From: a virus
Reading direction: 5' to 3' (one strand)
IMG/VR virus record: IMGVR_UViG_3300031857_000262
Span: 1-53,088 of that record
DNA: 53,088 nucleotides
Positions 42,907-50,144 of this stretch are shown piece after piece. The notes under the pieces are model-generated. The model was not told where the DNA came from, did not search any database, and saw only the letters and a program-made list of their open reading frames with translations. Each line of letters opens with the position of its first letter. The first letter of the stretch is position 1. The position numbers and the translations under genes were made by a program.

Positions 42907-43199
42907 TTTCAAACGAAGCCAGTGTAATAATCGCACACCGTATGTTGTCGATTCTTGCAAAACACTCACGACCTACGTTTAGAATGTTCTACGCCGACTA
43001 CCGAGCATTGTTCTCTCCAGTAAAAGTTCCGGCAGTTAAGGAATTTCCTCTGGGGGAGACGATTGGTTTTGTTGATGTTGATTGTTCTAAAGCAATAGCT
43101 TACTTGAAAGACCGTTACAATTTTGTAGACAGTACGGAACTGCGAGAGATTCTTTCAGAAGAAGCTGAGCAATTACAAGAGGAGACGCACCATGCCTAG
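42903..43199 (+). CDS. Small tail protein, 98 aa
   Basis: It overlaps the tape measure stop (ATGA) and the next start. Helical ends with a central beta stretch (FPLGETIGFVDVDCSKAIAYL). The position is that of a minor tail protein. No family is recognised. Confidence 0.55.
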   Translation: MISNEASVIIAHRMLSILAKHSRPTFRMFYADYRALFSPVKVPAVKEFPLGETIGFVDVDCSKAIAYLKDRYNFVDSTELREILSEEAEQLQEETHHA

Positions 43200-44316
43200 T
43201 GACTTTGGTCCGAATGACATTGTGTATGAAGAAGTCTTTGGAGACTCACGTGGGTTCACAATCAATCGACAAACCATCACAAAAGACTTTACATTTAGAG
43301 TCTCTAGTGACTGGTTTGTCGATTGGGCTGAATCACACGTTCTCCCAGGAACTGACCTGGACATGTTGTTTGATGACAAAGTGATGCAGCAACAACTACT
43401 CCCAATCTTTTACGGATTAGTTCCATTGACATTCATGTTTTACATCAGTGACACTGAATTTCAATTGTTGTTCTGTGCTAGCTTGACCGCCAAACAAATC
43501 AACTGGACAACATGGGAAATCAAAGTAACCTACGACATTCCAGACGACAACGGTTCTAATCAAGGGGGTGACGCTGGTGGAGCTACTGGACCTTCAGACG
43601 GTGAAAACAATTCAACCAAGTTTACACAAGTGTCTTTCAACGGTAGCTGCACTACCGAAAAGATACAGAAAGCTAGAGTAGTCGAATGCCAACGAGCAAA
43701 GAACCGCCCAGGAACAGAACCGCTGCCATACCAAAACGGTAGCTATGGTTTGATTGGTTACAGTGAAGATGGGATCGAAGGAGCCGAAGTCTACGTTCGA
43801 TCTTTTAAGTTCCAAATCACCCAATACATGCCACCAACTATGCTAACATATTCATACGTTCGCAGGTTGTCTCGAATGCTAACCACCCTAAACAAGAAAG
43901 ACTTCTTCGGATTCGCCCCCGGAAGTGTGATGTTTATGGGTTACTCTGGTGAAGGTGATTTGTTTCAAGCTGTGCCTGTAACTCTTGAGTTTGAAGTCAA
44001 ACCAAACTTCAAGTTTTCAGACGTAACAGAAGCTCTTGCTAGCCCCAAAGACGAAGTTACTTACGTGGGTGGTAAGAAAGTTATCGTTACTACCAACCAA
44101 TTTGACACCATTTACGAACCTGAATTTCCAGCTACAGTAGTAGATGCTCTAAACGGAGTACAACCTGCTGGAGTACATTCCGGTTGGAGTTTAGTGTCAT
44201 ACGAGTATGCTCCTCAGATTGTGTCTAACACAAGAGGTCGAGTAATTCGAGTACCGTCTCACCGAGTCATCCTCAAGCACTACAAATACTCTGACTACAA
44301 AGACTTCCTACTATAA
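43192..44316 (+). CDS. Tail-tip protein
   Basis: This encodes 374 residues. The sequence is beta-rich and aromatic, with an inserted Gly/Asp/Asn-rich loop near 120-140 (SNQGGDAGGATGPSDG). The layout and position after the tape measure suggest a distal tail or baseplate hub-type protein. It overlaps the previous gene by eight bases. Confidence 0.5.
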   Translation: MPSDFGPNDIVYEEVFGDSRGFTINRQTITKDFTFRVSSDWFVDWAESHVLPGTDLDMLFDDKVMQQQLLPIFYGLVPLTFMFYISDTEFQLLFCASLTAKQINWTTWEIKVTYDIPDDNGSNQGGDAGGATGPSDGENNSTKFTQVSFNGSCTTEKIQKARVVECQRAKNRPGTEPLPYQNGSYGLIGYSEDGIEGAEVYVRSFKFQITQYMPPTMLTYSYVRRLSRMLTTLNKKDFFGFAPGSVMFMGYSGEGDLFQAVPVTLEFEVKPNFKFSDVTEALASPKDEVTYVGGKKVIVTTNQFDTIYEPEFPATVVDALNGVQPAGVHSGWSLVSYEYAPQIVSNTRGRVIRVPSHRVILKHYKYSDYKDFLL

Positions 44317-45080
44317 TGGCTAGACGAGCAGTCCACCCAGGAACACCGTTCAAAGAAATCTTTACAAGTAAGTTTGTCAATGAGCTTACTCGTATACCTT
44401 CTCCAGCAAACTTTGTCCCAAGTATTCAAGGTTCCCCCGACGATGTTAGAATCATGGGGCAACTTGAAACTGGTGACGGCATAATCGAGCCATATGAACC
44501 TGTACTCATATGGAAACCAGCTTTCACGTTCGACACCAACAACGCCACACTCCCCCAGGAAACTCAAAATGTCCCGACAGCTTACGTTAATAAACTTTCT
44601 GAATACAATTCGGTTACTCACGGTTGGCTTCCTCATTGGGGTATCGCTCTCGGACTTATCACTAGCACTCAAGCAGCCCCTGTACTACTTTCGGGAGTCA
44701 ACTTCCTCAAGATCAGTGGTACAACCCCTAGTGCAAACTTGGCAACCTACCGAGGAATCGATATCGTCAACGGAGTTATGACGTACGACTTGTTTGGTCG
44801 AGCCGAAATAATCGGCAACCTCGATCCAGCTAAGTCTCACGTTTTGGTTTCCCTCACCAGGAGACTGCGAACGACAGTTTGTGGACGATCCATTAATGCT
44901 ATTGGAACTACCAGTAGTGGACCGTTTAACTTGCAAGTCCCTTCTGGGGGTGGATGGAATAGTACATCGGTTCAATTGATTGGGTACAATCGCAGCACCA
45001 CCGTAGCTGTAGGTTCTAACAAGAATCTAGTAGCTGTCGAAGGTGACGGTCGTTGGGTCATTGTTTTTGCGGAGTGTTAA
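44316..45080 (+). CDS. Tail-associated structural protein
   Basis: This encodes 254 residues, coupled by TAATG overlap. Mixed beta pattern with Thr/Ser/Gly; PHWGIALGLI and a C-terminal AVEGDGRWVIVFAEC segment resemble late planctomycete-phage tail proteins, but the function is unknown. One CCCCAGGA copy reads Pro-Gln-Glu. Confidence 0.5.
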   Translation: MARRAVHPGTPFKEIFTSKFVNELTRIPSPANFVPSIQGSPDDVRIMGQLETGDGIIEPYEPVLIWKPAFTFDTNNATLPQETQNVPTAYVNKLSEYNSVTHGWLPHWGIALGLITSTQAAPVLLSGVNFLKISGTTPSANLATYRGIDIVNGVMTYDLFGRAEIIGNLDPAKSHVLVSLTRRLRTTVCGRSINAIGTTSSGPFNLQVPSGGGWNSTSVQLIGYNRSTTVAVGSNKNLVAVEGDGRWVIVFAEC

Positions 45081-46385
45081 ATGTCCAATTTCAATTGTCT
45101 AGCACCATGTTGTGTACCACCACCACCCCCAGAATGTTGCTTGACTTTAGCCGAACTAGCAGAACTATTTCCTAACGGATTGACTGTTTCTTCTACTGGA
45201 GTGTCAGTTTTTATTGACAATTCTCTGTGGAGACTGAGCAGCAGTTGTTGTGCCAGTGTAAACATAGGACCGTTTGGAGACATGCCTTTACCGGCTCCAG
45301 CTCCATTTCAACAACAGTGTACCAGTGTTTGGAACTACGATGCTTCGGAAGAATTTCGAATTAAGCATATGGTTCGCAAGTGGGAAACAGTCGTAGACTC
45401 TGCCCCAGAACCTAGACCTTGCAGTATTACCTGCCCAGAACCAGACTTGCTGGAAGATTTCCGAGAAGATTGGATTGTTGAAGATAAAGGAGAACTAGGG
45501 TTTGCTACTAGAGTAGAACTCTACAGCATTAACATCACTGTCGGCAAATCATTTCAAAACTGTGGGTATGGAACTCCGGCTTGTGTGTACACAGTCAGTG
45601 TAACGTTCAGTTATGCTTATGCTGCTAGTATGCCTCAAGCTCGAAGATATTACAACAAAGTAACTGGTACAGACATATTGACTCGGTGTGCAGACGGTAG
45701 CTACGTTAGAGAAACATTGTCAGAGTCTGGTGATTTTCCTATCTGCAACTATGCTTCCGTTCCAATTAGCGGTTTTGGTATGGGACAAATAGCTGTTACT
45801 CGAACTAAAGTGCTAACCACACTAACCAGTCCGATCACCTTAGCTGCTTCCGATCCAACCCCAGACTGGTGCGACTTACCAGGTGCTTGCGGTAACTACA
45901 CTTCTGAACAAACACTAGAAATTTGTTTAGAACCACCTTACCCAACCCGACCAGTTTACTCGGCTAGAACAAAAGAAACCAGAATTGTTAATCTAGGTTG
46001 TTACTTTGCTTACAGCTACGTAGACACTCTACCAGTGCCTTTCGACCAGACTCGATGCTACACTGTGTATGCTAACAGTAACAGACCCTACGAAGTCGAA
46101 CTGATAGTCTTACCTACACCCCCAGAAATTGCACTAGACTTAGAAGTTGTAGGTGGAAACCCAAAACAACTAATCAATTGTGAAGTGTTGTGTAGCGGAG
46201 ATACGTTCGGTACAACAGCTAATTGTTCTGACGACCCTCTTGATATAGTGTTACCTTTTGTCCCTGCTTACCTTACAAACGTAGGTTATCTAGCTGACTT
46301 GATTTCATTCAACTACGTTGGTTTCGACACTTCACTTCCAATCTGTCACAACTACACTTTCCCCAACTGGACTCTCACGTTCTAA
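45081..46385 (+). CDS. Cysteine-rich tail protein, possible receptor-binding protein
   Basis: This encodes 434 residues with an N-terminal CCVPPPPPECCL segment and more than twenty cysteines along the chain. The beta-strand-rich middle contains YTVSVTFSYAYA and similar strands. Many Cys pairs suggest disulfides or a metal-bound extracellular fibre. Position between tail-tip genes and the glycosyltransferase supports a tail role. No lectin family is recognised. Confidence 0.5.
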   Translation: MSNFNCLAPCCVPPPPPECCLTLAELAELFPNGLTVSSTGVSVFIDNSLWRLSSSCCASVNIGPFGDMPLPAPAPFQQQCTSVWNYDASEEFRIKHMVRKWETVVDSAPEPRPCSITCPEPDLLEDFREDWIVEDKGELGFATRVELYSINITVGKSFQNCGYGTPACVYTVSVTFSYAYAASMPQARRYYNKVTGTDILTRCADGSYVRETLSESGDFPICNYASVPISGFGMGQIAVTRTKVLTTLTSPITLAASDPTPDWCDLPGACGNYTSEQTLEICLEPPYPTRPVYSARTKETRIVNLGCYFAYSYVDTLPVPFDQTRCYTVYANSNRPYEVELIVLPTPPEIALDLEVVGGNPKQLINCEVLCSGDTFGTTANCSDDPLDIVLPFVPAYLTNVGYLADLISFNYVGFDTSLPICHNYTFPNWTLTF

Positions 46386-46387
46386 TC

Positions 46388-47590
46388 ATGGTTAAAGTTT
46401 TATTTACTCCAACGAACCAATCAGACTCCAACAGTAGCCCCACAGTCCAGGTACTCACCCCAGAAAAAGGTCCGACAGGATACCGTGCAGTAGTTCCTAC
46501 AGTAGTTCCAACTAAAGACACTTTAGTAATCACTGTAGCTACTGGAGAAGAATTTGCTACCATACTGGAATGCAACCCATCCATCCACCAATATGCTCAG
46601 TCCATCGGAGCAGACTACATAGCCCTAACCAACACCACCCAGGAATGGTGGGGCTATGAAAAGTTTAGAGTGTACGAGTATGCTAAGCATTACAAGTATA
46701 CAATCTTCATCGATGCAGACTGCATTGTCTCTCCTAACTGTCCAAACCTGGTAGACTATCTTGGTGATGCCGACGTAGCTATTTTTGACGACTATGAATA
46801 CTTACATTCTACGGACTGGATGGTTAAAGAAAAAACATCAGTTTTATTGTCTCAACGATTAAACGTTGATTGTTATTTATGGATACACGGTTGTTTTAAT
46901 ACCGGAGTAGTAGTATCTAAACAATCAGCAGCCAACATATGGAAACCACCGTTGTTTCCATTACCTAACACTCATTGTGCTGAACAAGCCTGGATCGAAC
47001 ACCAGACAAGTCCGTTTAATGTAGCAACTCTTGGTAGAGAAATGAATAACCAGTGGTGGATGCCCGATTTTGAAACTTACCCATGCTACATCAAACATTG
47101 GTCCTCTTGCCCCAATCGAGTAGAAATATTCGCCAAGATGTTACCCACACCTGTTTGTGATTTCCTTGAAGCTGATACCGGAGAATGCAACATAATCTCC
47201 GAACTAGCTACTATCCCTCACTATCCCACCCCAGAAGAATGTCGGGGATGCAATCGATGTAGTCGTCCTCGAACAGTCAACGAGGTAACTCGATCCATTG
47301 CTAATCAACTTCGAGTAGAAGCTGGATTATCTACACTACTAGACACCCCAGGTGGACCAGGAACTAAACTAGCTTCTGTTCTTTCCTGGTTTGCTCCATC
47401 GAACCCCAACTGTGGTTGTGAAGAACGAGCAGCTATTATGGATGCTTGGGGTGTACAAGGATGCAAAGATAATCTGCCGACAATTCTTCACTGGTTAAGA
47501 TCGTCAGCCCATGCAGCTAACATTCCTTACAGTGAGTTTGGTACAAAGATTATCCTTAACAGCATATTCTTGACCTGCAACAAATCTTAG
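46388..47590 (+). CDS. Glycosyltransferase fused to a Cys-rich C-terminal domain
   Basis: This encodes 400 residues. The N-terminal GT-A-like fold has YTIFIDADCIV near 105 (the DxD metal site), IHGCFNTGVVVS near 166 and EQAWIEHQ near 200, as in GT8-like transferases. The C-terminal domain, about 280-400, carries ECRGCNRC, GGPGTKLASVLSWFAP and NCGCEERAAIMDAWG. I recall this domain in proteins of planctomycete phages. Function could be modifying tail proteins or host surface sugars. Confidence 0.65.
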   Translation: MVKVLFTPTNQSDSNSSPTVQVLTPEKGPTGYRAVVPTVVPTKDTLVITVATGEEFATILECNPSIHQYAQSIGADYIALTNTTQEWWGYEKFRVYEYAKHYKYTIFIDADCIVSPNCPNLVDYLGDADVAIFDDYEYLHSTDWMVKEKTSVLLSQRLNVDCYLWIHGCFNTGVVVSKQSAANIWKPPLFPLPNTHCAEQAWIEHQTSPFNVATLGREMNNQWWMPDFETYPCYIKHWSSCPNRVEIFAKMLPTPVCDFLEADTGECNIISELATIPHYPTPEECRGCNRCSRPRTVNEVTRSIANQLRVEAGLSTLLDTPGGPGTKLASVLSWFAPSNPNCGCEERAAIMDAWGVQGCKDNLPTILHWLRSSAHAANIPYSEFGTKIILNSIFLTCNKS

Positions 47591-47606
47591 TATCATAATA
47601 TGACAT

Positions 47607-47755
47607 TTAGTCGCTGTCTTAAACTCTCGGATACTGTCGGCGTGGATTTACCTTAGTTCCGGGTTTGCTCTCGTTTTGGGGCAATCTAGCCTAGTTTAAG
47701 CCTACTTTACGCCCCTATTCCAGTGTATCCCATAGCAGCGACTAACTATCTTTTT
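47607..47755 (+). terminator. Long-range stem with terminal T-run after the structural genes
   Basis: TTAGTCGCTG (47607-47616) pairs perfectly with CAGCGACTAA (47736-47745), and CTTAAAC (47618-47624) with GTTTAAG (47694-47700). TTTTT follows at 47751-47755. This is a large structured terminator or 3' UTR element rather than a simple hairpin. It includes one of three copies of GGGGCAATCTAG. Confidence 0.5.
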
Positions 47756-48035
47756 ATGATATTAAACTGATGATTCGGGAATCGGTATGGATGTTCGTTA
47801 AGCGAGAAAATATCTTATAGAGATATTAAATTGAAATGTTTTGGGGGGTATATTTTACTATAGGAATATCCTAATTTTTTCGCCTAGACCCATTGACTAT
47901 CAAAACCCATTGCGTATAGTTCATTATCAAACAAACGACAGCAAGCGGAAAAGTATCTCAAAAAGATACTACCACCAACCAACCAACCCGGTTTGCAGTC
48001 CCTCAGTCCCGTATCGTTATTCGTAGGAAACTATC
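47756..48035 (+). promoter_or_regulatory. Non-coding leader-like region related to 24876-25005
   Basis: ATGATATTAAAC at 47756-47767 is identical to 24876-24887. AGCGAG followed by an AATATC run at about 47801-47814 also matches 24952-24964. A weak -10-like TATGGAT lies between. An AATATC/GATATT hairpin follows, then a G6 run. The region has no credible gene of its own until 48036; a 61-codon frame within it (47841-48026) looks like chance. Confidence 0.4.
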
Positions 48036-48209
48036 ATGCCTTTGCTAATTCAAATTGTCGAAGTAACAAACGAATTGTTTACCGTCATCCGTCATTACCC
48101 TGACGTAACACTGACACAAGAAATTGACGGGCCAACTTTCGACCGACTCATTCCCTCTCTTACCCAATCCGGTATCCCTCTCGAATATCCTGATCCACTT
48201 ACTGTGTAG
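48036..48209 (+). CDS. Small protein, 57 aa
   Basis: ATG 48036 follows GTAGGAAACTATC, matching the phage's usual initiation site. The peptide is acidic and Pro/Thr-containing (VEVTNELFTVIRHYPDVT) and ends at the TAG at 48207. No family is recognised. Short, but the start signal is good. Confidence 0.55.
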   Translation: MPLLIQIVEVTNELFTVIRHYPDVTLTQEIDGPTFDRLIPSLTQSGIPLEYPDPLTV

Positions 48210-48264
48210 GGTTCCTTTCACCCTTGAACCGACTGAGCCATCACAGTCGAGTGCAGTAGTGACC

Positions 48265-48309
48265 GGCTGGACAGTAAGCTATCGTCGTCATGGAACTTAC
48301 TGTCCAGCC
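48265..48309 (+). terminator. 14-bp perfect hairpin
   Basis: GGCTGGACAGTAAG (48265-48278) pairs without mismatch with CTTACTGTCCAGCC (48296-48309) across a 17-base loop. There is no T-run directly after. It follows the 57-residue gene and precedes the tandem repeats, so transcription termination or an RNA switch is possible. Confidence 0.55.
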
Positions 48310-48372
48310 ACTTTACTCTCACCGTCCTTCCCTTCCGTCCCTTCTTAATCACTCTATGATTCACACCAGACT

Positions 48373-48535
48373 CTCCCCAGAAAAAAACCCAGCATCGGGC
48401 CTCGTACAGGAAACTCCCCCAGAAAAAACCCCAGTCGAACTCTCGTACGGGAAATCTGGCAATAAAAAAACCCGGAGTCGGCTTCACACGAAAAACCCCA
48501 ATAAAAAAACCCCAGAGTCGTCTTACACGTGTACC
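48373..48535 (+). repeat. Four degenerate tandem repeats of about 41 bp
   Basis: Units start near 48373, 48414, 48456 and 48496. Each has CCCCAG or CCAATA, a run of six or seven As, ACCCC, then a AGTCG-CT-CGTAC/ACACG-type segment. The minus strand would encode short GFF-containing frames, but these are probably by-products. They form bent A-tract DNA at regular spacing. Confidence 0.6.
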
Positions 48536-48626
48536 TGGGATTGGTGGCTGTTGTGTGTGATTTGTGCGAGTGTACTACAGACCTAGTACAGTTGGGGTGT
48601 ACCACTGTGTTAGTACACCCCTTGAC

Positions 48627-48847
48627 TGTCATTCTGACAGTCTGCCATTTTGACACTGTCATTCTGGCAGTATTCGTTCTTCTGCTATCTCAACTTGAGA
48701 AATCAGTTATACGAATCATAACCTAGAGTTATTTCTCATTTTGAGAAATCAGTTTCACTACTTGCCAAAATGACAGTGCCGTTTTGACAGCTGCCGTTTT
48801 GACACTGTCAGAATGACAGCTGCCAATTTGACTGTGCCAGAATGACA
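48627..48847 (+). repeat. Array of nine TGYCANNNTGRCA dyads
   Basis: Thirteen-bp dyads lie at 48627, 48643, 48657, 48763, 48777, 48792, 48806, 48821 and 48835 (start positions). All fit TGYC(A/G)NNNTGRCA with one or two changes (the eighth ends in T). Spacing within clusters is 14-16 bp. The array is split into three plus six copies. Such iterons bind a replication initiator or a repressor. Confidence 0.75.
48688..48748 (+). repeat. Two TCTCA-N3-TGAGA palindromes between the dyad clusters
   Basis: TCTCAACTTGAGA (48688-48700) and TCTCATTTTGAGA (48734-48746) both continue with AATCAGTT. A third copy TCTCAATTTGAGA lies at 52664-52676, followed by AAACAGT, and a one-mismatch copy at 48950-48962. 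These look like operators for one dimeric protein. Confidence 0.65.
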
Positions 48848-49074
48848 GTCAACTATTTTTAGAATCTTTCGGGAATTGTTCCGAGTTTGGTATACGGTTT
48901 GCTATGCGTGCGTGTGCGTTTCCTCTTATGCTCAGATCGGTAGAAATCGTCTCAATTTAAGACGTTTCCCAAAAACTAAGTGTCCAACTAGGAAAGGCTA
49001 CTTTTCTTGCTTGACGTAAACCCTTACTAGCAAACAACTTAGAACAATATCCAAAATTCTTGGATTTTCTAGGG

Positions 49075-49093
49075 GTTGACTTTTCGGTATAAT
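49075..49093 (+). promoter_or_regulatory. Promoter-like element with shortened spacer
   Basis: TTGACT (49075-49080) and TATAAT (49088-49093) are only seven bases apart, compared with 16 at 24909. The flanks TTGACTTT-CG and GG-TATAAT match that promoter, as if about ten bases were lost. The TATAAT could still work with a distant or weak -35. The next gene starts at 49148. Confidence 0.4.
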
Positions 49094-49147
49094 ACAGTCG
49101 CCAGGGGGCAAGGATACAAAACGCACAACGCAAACAACGAGACGACG

Positions 49148-49372
49148 ATGCAAACCTTTCGGCTACATGTAAGCGAGTCCAATTACGATCTGTCAGGATT
49201 GCTTACAATCCTAATCCATAAGACAAAACGCATTCCCTGGAATGTAAAGTTTAGGATAAACTCGGAATTGAAAACGATTGATTTCGAGTGTTCTTTTGAT
49301 ACTTTGGAACGGATTGAAGTATTCTTGGAAACCATTGTAACCCCCGCATACCAAGTTGAGACCGTAGAATAA
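49148..49372 (+). CDS. Small hypothetical protein, 74 aa
   Basis: ATG 49148 is preferred over an in-frame TTG at 49076, which lies inside the promoter-like element. The protein is basic and beta-alpha (RLHVSESNYDLSGLLTILI), perhaps a small DNA-binding or regulatory protein. Upstream AACGAGACGACG is only weakly SD-like. Confidence 0.55.
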   Translation: MQTFRLHVSESNYDLSGLLTILIHKTKRIPWNVKFRINSELKTIDFECSFDTLERIEVFLETIVTPAYQVETVE

Positions 49373-49374
49373 CC

Positions 49375-49398
49375 CGTCCCCCGTCCCCGTCCCGATCC
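49375..49398 (+). repeat. Intergenic GTCCCC repeat, copy 1
   Basis: A run of CCGTCCCCGTCCC-GATCC lies just before the gene at 49412. Copy 2 is at 49707-49731, just before the gene at 49754. The same placement in front of two neighbouring genes suggests a duplicated intergenic unit. Confidence 0.5.
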
Positions 49399-49411
49399 CG
49401 AAAGAAATACC

Positions 49412-49705
49412 ATGACAACCGAACCAAAATATGTCCACGATTGCAAGGCATGTAAGTTTTTAGGGCACTTTGTAGGGTATGATGTGTATACGTGTCTCAA
49501 TAATTCTCCAATCATAGCTAGATTCTCTAGCTATGAACCGAACTATGTTTCTATGAATCGGGACGATTTTAGAACAATGATTGCCAATAATACCCCAATA
49601 GGGTTTCCCGAGGGAAAAACAGTCCCGATTCAAACCCTGATTTTTTCCGAAAATTGCCCTGCAAAATATTACCAAGCAATACTATTAGCACTAGCATTAT
49701 GCTAG
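49412..49705 (+). CDS. Small conserved Cys-containing protein
   Basis: This encodes 97 residues. HDCKACKFLGHFVGYDVYTC near residues 7-26 is a pattern I associate with a small family in phages and bacteria ('H-x-C-x2-C-x-FLG ... DLY-C'), probably metal binding. The remainder has the ARFS-x-EP-YVS motif also usual in that family. Function unknown. Confidence 0.6.
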   Translation: MTTEPKYVHDCKACKFLGHFVGYDVYTCLNNSPIIARFSSYEPNYVSMNRDDFRTMIANNTPIGFPEGKTVPIQTLIFSENCPAKYYQAILLALALC

Positions 49706-49706
49706 T

Positions 49707-49731
49707 CACCCCGTCCCCGTCCCCGTCCCGA
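49707..49731 (+). repeat. Intergenic GTCCCC repeat, copy 2
   Basis: CCGTCCCC-GTCCCC-GTCCC-GATCCG lies before the gene at 49754 and matches copy 1 at 49375-49398. Possible regulatory element or duplication scar. Confidence 0.5.
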
Positions 49732-49753
49732 TCCGTCCTGAAAGGTTTAACCC

Positions 49754-50008
49754 ATGCTAAGTAGTCAAACATATTCAACCGGCAAACATACGATTATCTT
49801 GCCCGAGGGTTTTGAGCATAATAACCCGAACCACGACGCAGCATTGGGTTACATTGTCAATGCCCTGGAATCTAAAACCTATGATGCCTTTATGGAGCAA
49901 GTTGAGTATCAATTGGGGCAAGATATCCCAATAAACGGAACCAAGACTGCTTTGCAGGTTTACAGAATTTTGGCGGTGAATGTAAACTTCCATTGTTGCT
50001 ATTCGTAG
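49754..50008 (+). CDS. Small hypothetical protein, 84 aa
   Basis: ATG 49754 follows GAAAGGTTTAACCC. The protein has a helical centre (LGYIVNALESKTYDAFMEQV) and no cysteine cluster until its last residues. No family is recognised. Confidence 0.5.
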   Translation: MLSSQTYSTGKHTIILPEGFEHNNPNHDAALGYIVNALESKTYDAFMEQVEYQLGQDIPINGTKTALQVYRILAVNVNFHCCYS

Positions 50009-50068
50009 TCACCCCACCCCCAGGATACTCTAGGCGAATAGGCTAGTGCATCCTTTCGGTAGTCAACT

Positions 50069-50095
50069 GTTGACTATCGTTTTTCCGGCTATTCG
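50069..50095 (+). terminator. Terminator before the 463-residue gene
   Basis: GGTAGTCAA-CTG-TTGACTATC forms a nine-pair stem (one G-U) followed by GTTTTT. A second inverted repeat GCTATTCG/CGAATAGC (50090-50116) overlaps it, allowing alternative folds just upstream of the gene at 50145. That overlap would suit attenuation. Confidence 0.6.
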
Positions 50096-50144
50096 TTTCG
50101 CATAGGCGAATAGCTTAAACTTTATTCCTATAGGGGATTATATT

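Noticed and set aside
47841-48026. 61-codon open frame after the glycosyltransferase
   Set aside because: No ribosome site and it lies in the leader-like element; the real small gene starts at 48036.
48373-48535. CRISPR-like array
   Set aside because: Only four degenerate units of about 41 bp with no clean repeat/spacer alternation and no cas genes.
48354-48662. Minus-strand open frame of 102 codons across the tandem repeats with repeated GFFLGE-like peptides
   Set aside because: The repeat creates it mechanically; no start signal, and all accepted genes are on the plus strand.
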